From positions 1-20,730 of the forward strand of contig JAGAPI010000154.1 in NCBI GenBank assembly GCA_017623335.1: DNA of 20,730 bases, written 5' to 3'. Both the position numbers and the translations under genes were made by a program. A model generated the notes under the pieces. That model saw only the letters and a list, made by a program, of their open reading frames with translations, was not told the origin of the DNA and made no database searches. Below are positions 7,637-15,500 of the stretch, piece after piece (within the stretch, counting starts at the first letter, position 1; each line of letters begins with the position of its first letter). The stretch comes from Prevotella sp. (GTDB taxonomy: Bacteria > Bacteroidota > Bacteroidia > Bacteroidales > Bacteroidaceae).

Positions 7637-9211
7637 ATGGAAAAGAAACAACTGAAACGGCTGCCCGTGGGCATACAGACATTCTCGAACATTATTGAGG
7701 ATGGTATGTTGTATATCGACAAAACTGAGTATATCTGGAAAATGATGCACCTCAGCAAGTATGTTTTTCTGAGCCGCCCGAGACGGTTCGGCAAGTCGTT
7801 GCTCACCTCAACGCTGAGAAGTTATTTTGAGGGACGCAAGGACTTGTTCGAGGGACTATATATAAGTAATGTGGAAAAAGAGTGGACGGAATATCCTGTG
7901 CTGCATTTCAGCATGGCTTCGGGAAAACACATGGAGAAAGACCAGCTGGAAAGGTATCTCGGAAACATGCTTGGAAGGGAAGAAGAGAAATGGGGTATAA
8001 TAAATCACAAGACAGATGCAAACGACAGACTGACAGAACTGATACACAAAGCATACGAACAGACAGGACGGAAAGTGGTGGTGCTGATTGACGAATACGA
8101 TGCACCGCTGCTCGACGTGATACACGAGGACACTGAGCTGCCCGTGCTCCGCAACGTGATGCGCAACTTCTACTCGCCGCTGAAAGACTGTGACCCATAC
8201 TTGCACTTCGTGTTCCTCACAGGCATCACAAAGTTCTCGCAACTAAGCATCTTCAGCGAACTGAATAACATCAAGAACATCTCGATGAATCCCCAATATG
8301 CTGCCGTGTGCGGTATATCCAAGGAGGAGATGCTCACACAGATGCAGGATTATATCGAGCAGTTTGCCGAAAAGAAAAATGCTCCCCAAGAGGATATTGT
8401 GAACAGGCTGGAACGGCTATACGACGGCTATCACTTCACATGGCCCTCGCCCGACATATTCAATCCTTTCAGCCTGCTCAATGCCATGCTGGATATGGAC
8501 TACAATAACTACTGGTTCGGCTCTGGCACTCCGACATATCTTATAGAGATGATGCGGAAGTTTGAAACTCTCCCGTCAGAATTCAGCCACATGGAGGCAA
8601 TGTCGGCAGAGTTCGATGCCCCTACGGAGGGAATGATGTCGATAATTCCGCTGCTCTACCAGAGCGGCTACGTAACCATCAAGGACTATGACGCCGACAC
8701 CGAGCTGTACACGCTCGACATACCCAACCGCGAGGTGCGCATAGGGCTGATGCAGAGTCTGCTGCCCGAATATGTATCAACCAAGACAGGACGGGGAATG
8801 ACGCTTGCCGCAAAGATGAGCCTTGCGCTGAAAGACGACGACATCGACGGCGCGCTAAGCCTGATGCAGGAGTATCTCCTCACCGTTCCCTACTGCAACA
8901 ACGCCAGCTCGGAGGGACACTACCAGCAGATGCTCTACGTAATACTGTCGCTGCTCGGACAGTTTCACACCATCGACGTGGAGGTGCAGACATCACTCGG
9001 CAGGGTGGACATGGTGATGCGAACGAAAAAGGCGCTCTACCTGTTTGAGCTGAAGGTAAACAAGAACGCTGAAACGGCAATGAGGCAGATTGAGCTGAAA
9101 AACTACGCCGCAAGGTTCTCGCTCTGCAACCTGCCGACAGTAAAGGTGGGGATAAACTTCGATATCGACAAGCGCACAATCAGCGACTGGAGGATTGAAG
9201 GGAAACCATAA
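7637..9211 (+). CDS. AAA-ATPase-like / PD-(D/E)XK nuclease family protein
   Basis: This 524-residue protein belongs to the AAA-ATPase_like plus PD-(D/E)XK (DUF1703) family, present in many copies in Bacteroidales genomes. The N-terminal region has the family signature IYIDKT-like LYIDKTEYI, a Walker-A variant RPRRFGKS (47-54), and a Walker-B segment VVVLIDEYDAPL with D152/E153. LTGITKFSQLSIFSELNNI follows. The C-terminal nuclease fold shows D458 (GRVDMVM) and E471-x-K473 (LFELKVNK), so the catalytic triad looks intact. The length is normal for the family. The ATG at 7637 is preceded by TTAGGAC and a good promoter. Biochemical function is not established for the family; roles in DNA metabolism or mobile elements have been suggested only by domain content. 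Confidence 0.9.
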   Translation: MEKKQLKRLPVGIQTFSNIIEDGMLYIDKTEYIWKMMHLSKYVFLSRPRRFGKSLLTSTLRSYFEGRKDLFEGLYISNVEKEWTEYPVLHFSMASGKHMEKDQLERYLGNMLGREEEKWGIINHKTDANDRLTELIHKAYEQTGRKVVVLIDEYDAPLLDVIHEDTELPVLRNVMRNFYSPLKDCDPYLHFVFLTGITKFSQLSIFSELNNIKNISMNPQYAAVCGISKEEMLTQMQDYIEQFAEKKNAPQEDIVNRLERLYDGYHFTWPSPDIFNPFSLLNAMLDMDYNNYWFGSGTPTYLIEMMRKFETLPSEFSHMEAMSAEFDAPTEGMMSIIPLLYQSGYVTIKDYDADTELYTLDIPNREVRIGLMQSLLPEYVSTKTGRGMTLAAKMSLALKDDDIDGALSLMQEYLLTVPYCNNASSEGHYQQMLYVILSLLGQFHTIDVEVQTSLGRVDMVMRTKKALYLFELKVNKNAETAMRQIELKNYAARFSLCNLPTVKVGINFDIDKRTISDWRIEGKP

Positions 9212-9239
9212 CTCATGATTGAAGGAAAGGCATAACCCA
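9192..9239 (+). repeat. Imperfect 24-bp tandem duplication across a stop codon
   Basis: Two adjacent 24-nt units (9192-9215 and 9216-9239) agree at 19 of 24 positions. The first contains the last codons and TAA of the nuclease gene. The second repeats that pattern, including an in-frame TAA, just outside the gene. The duplication is old enough to have diverged. Confidence 0.7.
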
Positions 9240-9295
9240 CAGCACCACAAACGACAAAACACAATCTTACTTAGAAGACAAAACAGACTATAATA

Positions 9296-12200
9296 ATGAA
9301 ATTAAACCTAAAAACTGCCGCTATAATATTCATCATGGCAGTATCGTGTCTGGGAGCGAAAGCCGCGGAAAGCAGATTCGGAACAGGCACCGCCGCAGAA
9401 GGCAGGTTTAGGACGGGCACCGCCGTGGAACTGTCGCCGTCGGACGCGATACAGCGCATATACTTCGACCGCAACGGACTGATGTGGATATGCACGGGCA
9501 CAGGCCTGAAATCATACGACGGCTACTCGCTGAAGACTTACAAGAGCGGAGTGATACGCCCGCAGATTTTCCCGAACAATTTCATAATGTCGGTGACAGC
9601 CGACAACGATGACCATATATATATAGGTACGCGCGAGGGAATAGTGAGAATGAACAGGCGCACCGACGAATGCAAGACCTACAGGCTGGACGGTGAGGGA
9701 CAGAAAATAATATATGAGCTATACACCACAAAGGACGGCACCGTGTGGGCAGGCACCGACGGCGGACTGAGCATGTATGACCGCAGGAACGACCGCTTTG
9801 TGACTCTCGACAAGCGCAACTCACGCTTTGTGAGTCCCGACGGAAAGGTGAGGCAAGCCGAACACTACGGCGTAAAGTCGATAAGGGAGAGCAACGACGG
9901 GAAGTACCTCTACATAGGCACATGGTACAGCGGACTGCTGAGGATGAGGCGCGGCACAAACGTGTTTCACCAGCTGCCCAAAATCAACGGCATGCCCAAT
10001 GCCTATACGCTGTGCATTGACAGCCGCGACAGGCTGTGGGTGGGCACGTGGCACAGAGGGCTGGTGTGCATAGAGAATCCCACCGACTTCAGACACCCCA
10101 GGACCAAGGTGTACGGCTACCCCACGGGCGAGTTCAACTCCATCTACAGCATCATGGAGCACAAGGCTACGGGCACGATATGGATGTGCTCGCGCTACGG
10201 CACGCATATTCTCGACACCGGTGACGAGGCACGGGGATTCAAAAAGTATGAGGAAGCCGACGACTGCGGTTTCTTTGCCAACACCAACTACATGGCGCAG
10301 GACAAGGCAGGGAATATCTGGCTGCAGAAGCGGTTCGGGCAGATAAGGCAGATAGTGACGGGGGAAAGCCCGTTTGAGCATCTGAAATGCAACACAGGCA
10401 ACAGCCACTACGCCCGGAGAATAATAACATCGGTGCATACCGGCGACGGGCGGACATTCTACGCCAGCCTGATGCCCTACGGACTGATGAAATACGACCG
10501 CACCACGGGAAAAACCGAATACGACAGGGAGATTCCCGAATTCAGGAACATAGACAAGGAGCTGCTGCACTGCGCCGTGACATCAATATTAAGGAGGAAG
10601 AACGGCGACATGCTGCTGGGCAGCGAGATATACGGACTGATAGCCGTGGGAAAGGACGGAACGGTGAGAAACATCACCAGGCAGAACTCGACGATAATGC
10701 CCGACAACAACGTGAACACCCTGATGGAAAGACGCAACGGCGACGTGCTGATAGGCACCGACAGGGGCATTGGCGTGATGACACCCGCCGGCAGCGGCTA
10801 CGTGATGAAAATATCTGCCGGGGAGAAGGAGCTGAACGGATGCGACGTGCGCCACATTGCCGAAAGCGCCGACGGGACTCTGTGGATAAGCACCGAAAAC
10901 GGGGGAATAATAAGAAGCAAGGGCGGCACGACACGGCGCTATGCCCCGGAAAACGGGAAACTGGCAGTGGCAGATGTCACGGCGTGTCACTGCGACAGCC
11001 ACGGACGAATCTGGGCTATATCGGCATCGGGAGGACTTTTCGGCTATGACGGCGGCAAAGACAGGTTTGAGCCTGTAAGACTGACGTCTGGCACAGCCAA
11101 CGGCAACATTTGCTCAATAAACGAGGACAGACAGGGAGGACTGTGGATAGCATCGGGAAAGAAACTGACGAGAGTAACATTTGCCGGCAATGGAGAAATG
11201 CCGCAGACCGTGACATACACCAAAGAGGACGGACTGGGCAGCAACATTATCTTCATGCCCAACTGTACGGCAGGCTGCGGCAGCGAGCTGTTCTTCGGAA
11301 TAGCCAACAACATAGTGGCATTCAAGACGCAGAGACAAGGAAACGGCAGTAACAGCAAGAGTCACAGGCTGCTGGTGACTGACATCAGGATCGACGACCG
11401 CCCATACGCCGCGCTCGAAGCCGGTCTGCGCAGGGCTGTGTCGGAAATCACCCCGGAATACACCAAGGAAATAAACATACCGTCGGGAGTGAGCAAATTC
11501 TCAGTGGAGTTTGCGCTCACGGCATACGTCTCGCCGGAAGAAAACAAGTATGCCTACAAGCTGGAGGGCTACAACAGCGAATGGCAATACAGGGATGCCG
11601 CCACGCGCAACGCCACGTTTGAAAACCTGCCCACGGGAACGTACAGGCTGAAGATAAAGGCGTCAGACGGCAAGGGTGAATACACCGCCCTGCCCTACGA
11701 CATCACCGTGAGGGTGCTGCCGCCGTGGTGGCTGGCGTGGTGGGCTTATCTCATATATATAATAATAGGTATAGGGAGCGTGTGGTTTGCCATCCGAGCC
11801 TACAAGCAGCGCCTCAACACCCAGAACAAGCTGCAGATGCAGGTGGTGTTCACCAACATCACCCACGAGCTGCTCACCCCGCTCGCCGTCATCTCGGCAT
11901 CGATAGACAACCTGCGCCACGAAGCTCCGCAGGGCGAGCACAGCTATGCCATAATGCAGAACAACATCGACAGGCTGACGCGTCTGCTGCGCGAGATTCT
12001 GGAGGTGAGAAAGTCGCAGGCGGGAAAGCTGCGCCTGCTCGCCGCAGCAGGAGACATGAGCCGGATAGTGGACAGCTGCGTGAAAAACGTCATGCCCATG
12101 GCGATGAAGAAGAACATAAGGCTGACCAGCGACATAGGCGAGGTGGAGGGATGGTTTGACAAGGACAAGGTGGACACGGTGATTTACAACCTGCTGTCGA

Positions 12201-13390
12201 ACGCCCTGAAATACACGCCCGAGGGAAAGAGCATACACGTGGCGCTGACAAAGACGCCGGGAGGCAGCGCCGTGCTCACCGTGAGCGACCGCGGCATAGG
12301 CATATCCAAGGAGAAAATGAAGCACCTCTACCAGAGATTTCTCGATGCCGACCACCGCAAGACGAAGATTTCGGGAACGGGCATAGGTCTGTCGCTCGTA
12401 CACACACTGGTGAAGCTGCACCACGGCGAGATAGACTGCCAGAGCAAGGAGGGCGAGGGAACGACCTTCACCGTGACGCTGCCACTCGCAAAGTCGGCAT
12501 ACGGCAAGGCGGAGAGGGTGACGGAAAACCGCATAACCGACATCATTGCCGAGGAAAACGCGCCAGAAATTGTTCACGCCGCACCCGAGGAAAGCACCGC
12601 CGACACACAGCCCAAGGAGCACTCGATACTGCTGGTGGAGGACAACGCCGAACTGCTGGAGCTGATGGCGAGGTCGCTGCGCCGCCGCTACAACGTGTAC
12701 ACGGCGCAGGACGGAAGCAAGGCGCTGAAAAAGATTGCAAGGAAAGAGCTCGACGTGGTGATAACCGACGTGGTGATGCCCGTGATGGACGGCATTGAAC
12801 TGGTGAAAGAGATAAAGGGAAACAGCGACACGGCGCAGCTGCCCGTGATAATGCTCACGGCAAAGACCGAGAACGACGACCGCAACGAGGCATACCGCAC
12901 GGGAGCCGACGACTACATCACAAAGCCCTTCCGCCTGGACGACCTGAGGCTGCGCATTGACAACATCATAGCCAACCGCGAGAGGATAAGGCAGAAGTTC
13001 AGCAGCCAGACCGACATAGGGCAGGAGCCAAAACACAGCAGCAGCCCCGACGAACTGTTCCTGCAGAAGGCGATAGAGGCTGTGAGGGCTCACATCAAGG
13101 ACAGCGGCTACGGGCGCGAGGAGCTTGCCGCCGACCTGTGCGTAAGCCCCAGCACGCTGTACAACAAGCTGCGCGCTCACGGGACAGAACATCTCGGGAT
13201 TTATCAGCAGCATCCGCATGAAGACCGCCCGCGCCATGATCGAGAGCAACCCTCACATATCGGTGAGCGAGCTGGCGGCAGCCGTGGGCTTCAACACGCC
13301 CAACTATTTCTCGAAGCTCTTCAAGCAGGAATACGGCATGCAGCCCTCGGAACTCTGCGAAAAAAACAAATAGGCAACGGGATAAAATAA
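9296..13390 (+). CDS. Hybrid two-component system regulator (frameshifted near the 3' end)
   Basis: This single-chain sensor-regulator of the Bacteroidetes HTCS type is 1364 residues as read. The order is: signal peptide (1-24); periplasmic Reg_prop beta-propeller repeats (about 45-690, e.g. D-R-N-G-L-M-W-I-C-T, D-S-R-D-R-L-W-V-G-T); Y_Y_Y domain (about 715-805, ending RLKIKASDGKGEY); membrane span (about 808-832); HisKA with H857 (ITHELLTPLA); HATPase (about 955-1065, NLLSNALKYTPEG, DRGIGI, GTGIGLSLV); receiver with D1158 (ITDVVMP); start of an AraC-type helix-turn-helix. After NKLRA (13175-13177) the frame is wrong: the expected AraC tail continues in another frame to 13373. HTCSs normally control nearby polysaccharide-utilisation genes, but none are in the window. 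No clear promoter is visible at 9240-9295. Confidence 0.88.
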   Translation: MKLNLKTAAIIFIMAVSCLGAKAAESRFGTGTAAEGRFRTGTAVELSPSDAIQRIYFDRNGLMWICTGTGLKSYDGYSLKTYKSGVIRPQIFPNNFIMSVTADNDDHIYIGTREGIVRMNRRTDECKTYRLDGEGQKIIYELYTTKDGTVWAGTDGGLSMYDRRNDRFVTLDKRNSRFVSPDGKVRQAEHYGVKSIRESNDGKYLYIGTWYSGLLRMRRGTNVFHQLPKINGMPNAYTLCIDSRDRLWVGTWHRGLVCIENPTDFRHPRTKVYGYPTGEFNSIYSIMEHKATGTIWMCSRYGTHILDTGDEARGFKKYEEADDCGFFANTNYMAQDKAGNIWLQKRFGQIRQIVTGESPFEHLKCNTGNSHYARRIITSVHTGDGRTFYASLMPYGLMKYDRTTGKTEYDREIPEFRNIDKELLHCAVTSILRRKNGDMLLGSEIYGLIAVGKDGTVRNITRQNSTIMPDNNVNTLMERRNGDVLIGTDRGIGVMTPAGSGYVMKISAGEKELNGCDVRHIAESADGTLWISTENGGIIRSKGGTTRRYAPENGKLAVADVTACHCDSHGRIWAISASGGLFGYDGGKDRFEPVRLTSGTANGNICSINEDRQGGLWIASGKKLTRVTFAGNGEMPQTVTYTKEDGLGSNIIFMPNCTAGCGSELFFGIANNIVAFKTQRQGNGSNSKSHRLLVTDIRIDDRPYAALEAGLRRAVSEITPEYTKEINIPSGVSKFSVEFALTAYVSPEENKYAYKLEGYNSEWQYRDAATRNATFENLPTGTYRLKIKASDGKGEYTALPYDITVRVLPPWWLAWWAYLIYIIIGIGSVWFAIRAYKQRLNTQNKLQMQVVFTNITHELLTPLAVISASIDNLRHEAPQGEHSYAIMQNNIDRLTRLLREILEVRKSQAGKLRLLAAAGDMSRIVDSCVKNVMPMAMKKNIRLTSDIGEVEGWFDKDKVDTVIYNLLSNALKYTPEGKSIHVALTKTPGGSAVLTVSDRGIGISKEKMKHLYQRFLDADHRKTKISGTGIGLSLVHTLVKLHHGEIDCQSKEGEGTTFTVTLPLAKSAYGKAERVTENRITDIIAEENAPEIVHAAPEESTADTQPKEHSILLVEDNAELLELMARSLRRRYNVYTAQDGSKALKKIARKELDVVITDVVMPVMDGIELVKEIKGNSDTAQLPVIMLTAKTENDDRNEAYRTGADDYITKPFRLDDLRLRIDNIIANRERIRQKFSSQTDIGQEPKHSSSPDELFLQKAIEAVRAHIKDSGYGREELAADLCVSPSTLYNKLRAHGTEHLGIYQQHPHEDRPRHDREQPSHIGERAGGSRGLQHAQLFLEALQAGIRHAALGTLRKKQIGNGIK
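9368..9427 (+). repeat. 30-bp in-frame tandem duplication at the HTCS N-terminus
   Basis: Units 9368-9397 and 9398-9427 match at 22 of 30 positions. They encode ESRFGTGTAA and EGRFRTGTAV, placed just after the predicted signal peptide and before the first propeller repeat. The frame is preserved. Confidence 0.65.
13176..13373 (+). pseudogene. Out-of-frame AraC-type DNA-binding tail of the HTCS
   Basis: From 13176 a second frame reads LTGQNISGFISSIRMKTARA, continues through SVSELAAAVGFNTPNYFSKL and ends at QPSELCEKNK with TAG at 13371-13373. This is a normal AraC-family C-terminus, including the second helix-turn-helix. The preceding residues (STLYNKLR) are in the main frame. The break falls in the run GCTGCGCGCTCAC (13169-13180). 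Restoring one GC pair gives ...NKLRALTGQN, the expected family sequence, so a 2-bp contraction of a GC repeat explains it. It may be a real inactivation, a variable site or a sequencing error. As written the protein lacks most of its second DNA-binding helix-turn-helix. Confidence 0.85.
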
Positions 13391-13432
13391 TGGATTGGGA
13401 GGATGAAAACGCCACGTACGGATCAAAAAAAA

Positions 13433-13520
13433 TTTTCTGCGCAGAAAAAATTTGTTTTCTGCGCAGAAAGTGAAACTTTTCTGCGCAGAATTTTTTTTAA
13501 TTATGCGCAGAAAAAATGAA
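13433..13520. repeat. Four-unit array of palindromes with exact 22-bp period
   Basis: Four consecutive 22-bp units start at 13433, 13455, 13477 and 13499. Three contain the perfect palindrome TTCTGCGCAGAA, extended to TTTTCTGCGCAGAA. The fourth differs at one base (TTATGCGCAGAA). Centres lie at 13440.5, 13462.5, 13484.5 and 13506.5. The last 6-8 nt of each unit vary freely. The array sits between two convergent genes. T-runs of eight lie beyond unit 3 on the plus strand and beyond unit 1 on the minus strand. It could be a cluster of protein-binding sites or a bidirectional termination region. I recognise no family. Confidence 0.9.
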
Positions 13521-13632
13521 GATCCAGGAATGATGTTTCTGCAACACACTCTGGGGAGAGAAAATCCCCTGACTACGCGTTTTTTGGCGGACAAGTCAAA
13601 GCCAGGACATAAATTGCAGAACCTGCCACAGG

Positions 13633-14424
13633 CTATTTCACTTCAATATCACGCCGCACGTTGTCCCTAATCTTAGTAAGATATGCTTTCATGCCGTCAG
13701 CATCCTTGCGCTCAATGATGCCGAGCAACTCTTTCAGCTCCTCGCGTATCTGGCTCACCTGTCCTGCGGTATAGGGATTGAAGAGTATCTCCTGCAACAG
13801 ATAGTCGTCTTCGTTGAGCACACCCTTGGCAATGTTCATGTGACGCTTAAAGGTGGTGCCCGGCGCATCCTGATGCTTCATCACGGCAGCAAAAGTGAAG
13901 GTGCTCACAAACGGAATGCTCAGCGAGTAAGCCACCGTCTTGTCGTGCTCCTCGAAGGTGTATTCATAGATGTTAAGCCCCAGCTTGCTATAGAGGTCCT
14001 TAAAGAAAATCTTGCCCATGTAGTCGCCCTCCTGAATGATGATGGCATTCTCGTGGCTAAGCTGGTTGAGATTGGCAAAGGTGGGTCCGAACATAGGGTG
14101 AGTGCTCACATAGCGGCGCCCCGCTGTCTCATAAAAATCCTTCAGTCCGGTCTTCACGCTGGCAATGTCGCTTATTATGCAGTTTTGCGGCAGATACGGC
14201 ATAACTTCCTCAAATGCCGGTATGGTGTACTTCACCGTCACGGCATTGATTACGAGCTCGGGCTCAAACTCCCTAACCTCGTCGAGCGATGTGAAGCGCT
14301 GGCAGTTGTATGTGAACCTCATGCGCTTGGGGTCCTTCTCAAACACCGCCATTTCGTGGTCGAAGCTGAGCAGGTCGAGAAAGAAACTTCCCATTTTTCC
14401 TGCTCCAAGAATCAGTATTTTCAT
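13633..14424 (-). CDS. tyrA: Prephenate dehydrogenase
   Basis: It oxidises prephenate to 4-hydroxyphenylpyruvate with NAD(P)+, the tyrosine branch after chorismate. The 263-residue protein opens with the Rossmann motif GAGKMG (residues 7-12) and has the substrate-domain motifs SDIASVKTGL and STHPMFGPTF, whose H109 matches the conserved histidine of the family. There is no fused chorismate mutase and no C-terminal ACT domain, so it looks like a minimal TyrA. It is the last gene of the Phe/Tyr operon and starts only 2 nt after the stop of the DAHP synthase-chorismate mutase gene, suggesting translational coupling. No convincing terminator follows; the palindrome array at 13433-13520 may do that job. 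Confidence 0.93.
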   Translation of the reverse strand: MKILILGAGKMGSFFLDLLSFDHEMAVFEKDPKRMRFTYNCQRFTSLDEVREFEPELVINAVTVKYTIPAFEEVMPYLPQNCIISDIASVKTGLKDFYETAGRRYVSTHPMFGPTFANLNQLSHENAIIIQEGDYMGKIFFKDLYSKLGLNIYEYTFEEHDKTVAYSLSIPFVSTFTFAAVMKHQDAPGTTFKRHMNIAKGVLNEDDYLLQEILFNPYTAGQVSQIREELKELLGIIERKDADGMKAYLTKIRDNVRRDIEVK

Positions 14425-14426
14425 TT

Positions 14427-15491
14427 TTATTTATTAATAATCTCTATCTGCTGGCGCACGCTCTCCTCGTGAATCATCTCAAACACCTGTTTCACGAACT
14501 CTGCCGACATGCCGCAGAGTGCCCCCTGTGCACCTCGCTTATCAAGAATCTCGTTGTAGCGACCTGTCTGCACCACAGTCATGTTGTGCTCCTTTTTATA
14601 TTGACCGATCTCGCGGCAAACCCTCATGCGCTTTGCCAGCAGGTCCATGAGCTGGTTGTCAAGATCGTCAATCTGCGAGCGCAGCTGGCTTATGCCCTCA
14701 GTGGTGATAGTTCCGTCTCTCACCACGAGCAGTGAGAGGATATAGTCGAGCACATCGGGAGTAACCTGCTGCTTTGCGTCGCTCCAAGCCTTGTCGGGCT
14801 CGCAGTGGCTCTCCACAATCAATCCCTCGAAGCCCATGTCCATAGCCTGCTGACACAACGGGGCGATAAGCTCACGGCAACCGCCGATGTGGCTCGGGTC
14901 ACACAGTATCGGCAAATCAGGAATGCGGCGCTTCAGCTCGATGGGAATCTGCCACATGGGCAGGTTGCGGTAGATCTTCTTATCGTAGCTTGAGAAACCG
15001 CGGTGGATGGCTCCAAGGCGCTTTACTCCGGCACCGTTGATGCGCTCCAGCGCTCCTATCCACAGTTCAAGGTCGGGGTTAACGGGGTTTTTCACCAGCA
15101 CCGGCACGTCGACACCCTTCAGCGAGTCGGCAAGCGCCTGCATGGCAAACGGGTTGGCAGAAGTGCGCGCTCCCACCCACAGAATGTCAACGCCATACTT
15201 CAGTGCTATTTCAACGTGCTCTGGAGTAGCAACCTCGGTGCTCACCAGCATTCCTGTCTCCTTCTTCACTTCCTGAAGCCACGGCATAGCCTTCTCGCCG
15301 TTGCCCTCGAAGCCCCCCGGCTTGGTGCGCGGCTTCCATACACCGGCACGGAAGTTATGGCAGCCCTTCGATGCCAGTTCCTTGGCTGTTTTCATCACTT
15401 GCTCCTCGGTCTCGGCGCTGCATGGGCCTGCAATCACGAAGGGGCGTTCACTGTCACTCGGAATATTCAATGGTTTAAGTTCAAGTTCCAT
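14427..15491 (-). CDS. Bifunctional DAHP synthase / chorismate mutase (type II)
   Basis: The N-terminal domain (about 1-255) is the KdsA-like class of 3-deoxy-7-phosphoheptulonate synthase. It condenses PEP and erythrose 4-phosphate at the entry of the shikimate pathway. Motifs are AGPCSAE (21-27), KPRTKP (53-58), AIHRGF (161-166), CDPSHIGG (197-204) and ESHCEP (227-232). The C-terminal domain (about 265-350) is an AroQ-type chorismate mutase converting chorismate to prephenate, with LRSQIDDLD, AKRMRVCREIGQYKK, GRYNEIL and IHEESV. The order with the mutase at the C-terminus is usual in Bacteroidetes. In related enzymes the mutase domain mediates feedback by prephenate or aromatic products; that is not shown here. 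It is the third gene of the operon, 9 nt after the aminotransferase. Confidence 0.94.
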   Translation of the reverse strand: MELELKPLNIPSDSERPFVIAGPCSAETEEQVMKTAKELASKGCHNFRAGVWKPRTKPGGFEGNGEKAMPWLQEVKKETGMLVSTEVATPEHVEIALKYGVDILWVGARTSANPFAMQALADSLKGVDVPVLVKNPVNPDLELWIGALERINGAGVKRLGAIHRGFSSYDKKIYRNLPMWQIPIELKRRIPDLPILCDPSHIGGCRELIAPLCQQAMDMGFEGLIVESHCEPDKAWSDAKQQVTPDVLDYILSLLVVRDGTITTEGISQLRSQIDDLDNQLMDLLAKRMRVCREIGQYKKEHNMTVVQTGRYNEILDKRGAQGALCGMSAEFVKQVFEMIHEESVRQQIEIINK

Positions 15492-15500
15492 GTTTCAATT

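Noticed and set aside
7425..7655. 76-codon plus-strand frame before the nuclease gene
   Set aside because: It runs through the promoter at 7573-7604 and overlaps the nuclease start. There is no promoter of its own and the composition is random.
11663..13249. 528-codon open frame on the minus strand
   Set aside because: It is antisense to the HTCS kinase and receiver domains, with composition typical of a mirror frame and no promoter.
13433..13520. CRISPR array
   Set aside because: The unit is only 22 bp, the conserved part is 12-14 bp with 6-8 nt between copies, and no cas genes are nearby. This is too short for repeats and spacers.
13553..13569. Small hairpin (GGGGA / TCCCC) after tyrA as a terminator
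   Set aside because: The stem is only 5 bp, with no T-run on the minus-strand side where tyrA transcription would end.
13452..13670. 72-codon plus-strand frame and an overlapping minus-strand frame across the palindrome array
   Set aside because: The residues simply translate the palindromes, and the frames run into the neighbouring genes without signals.
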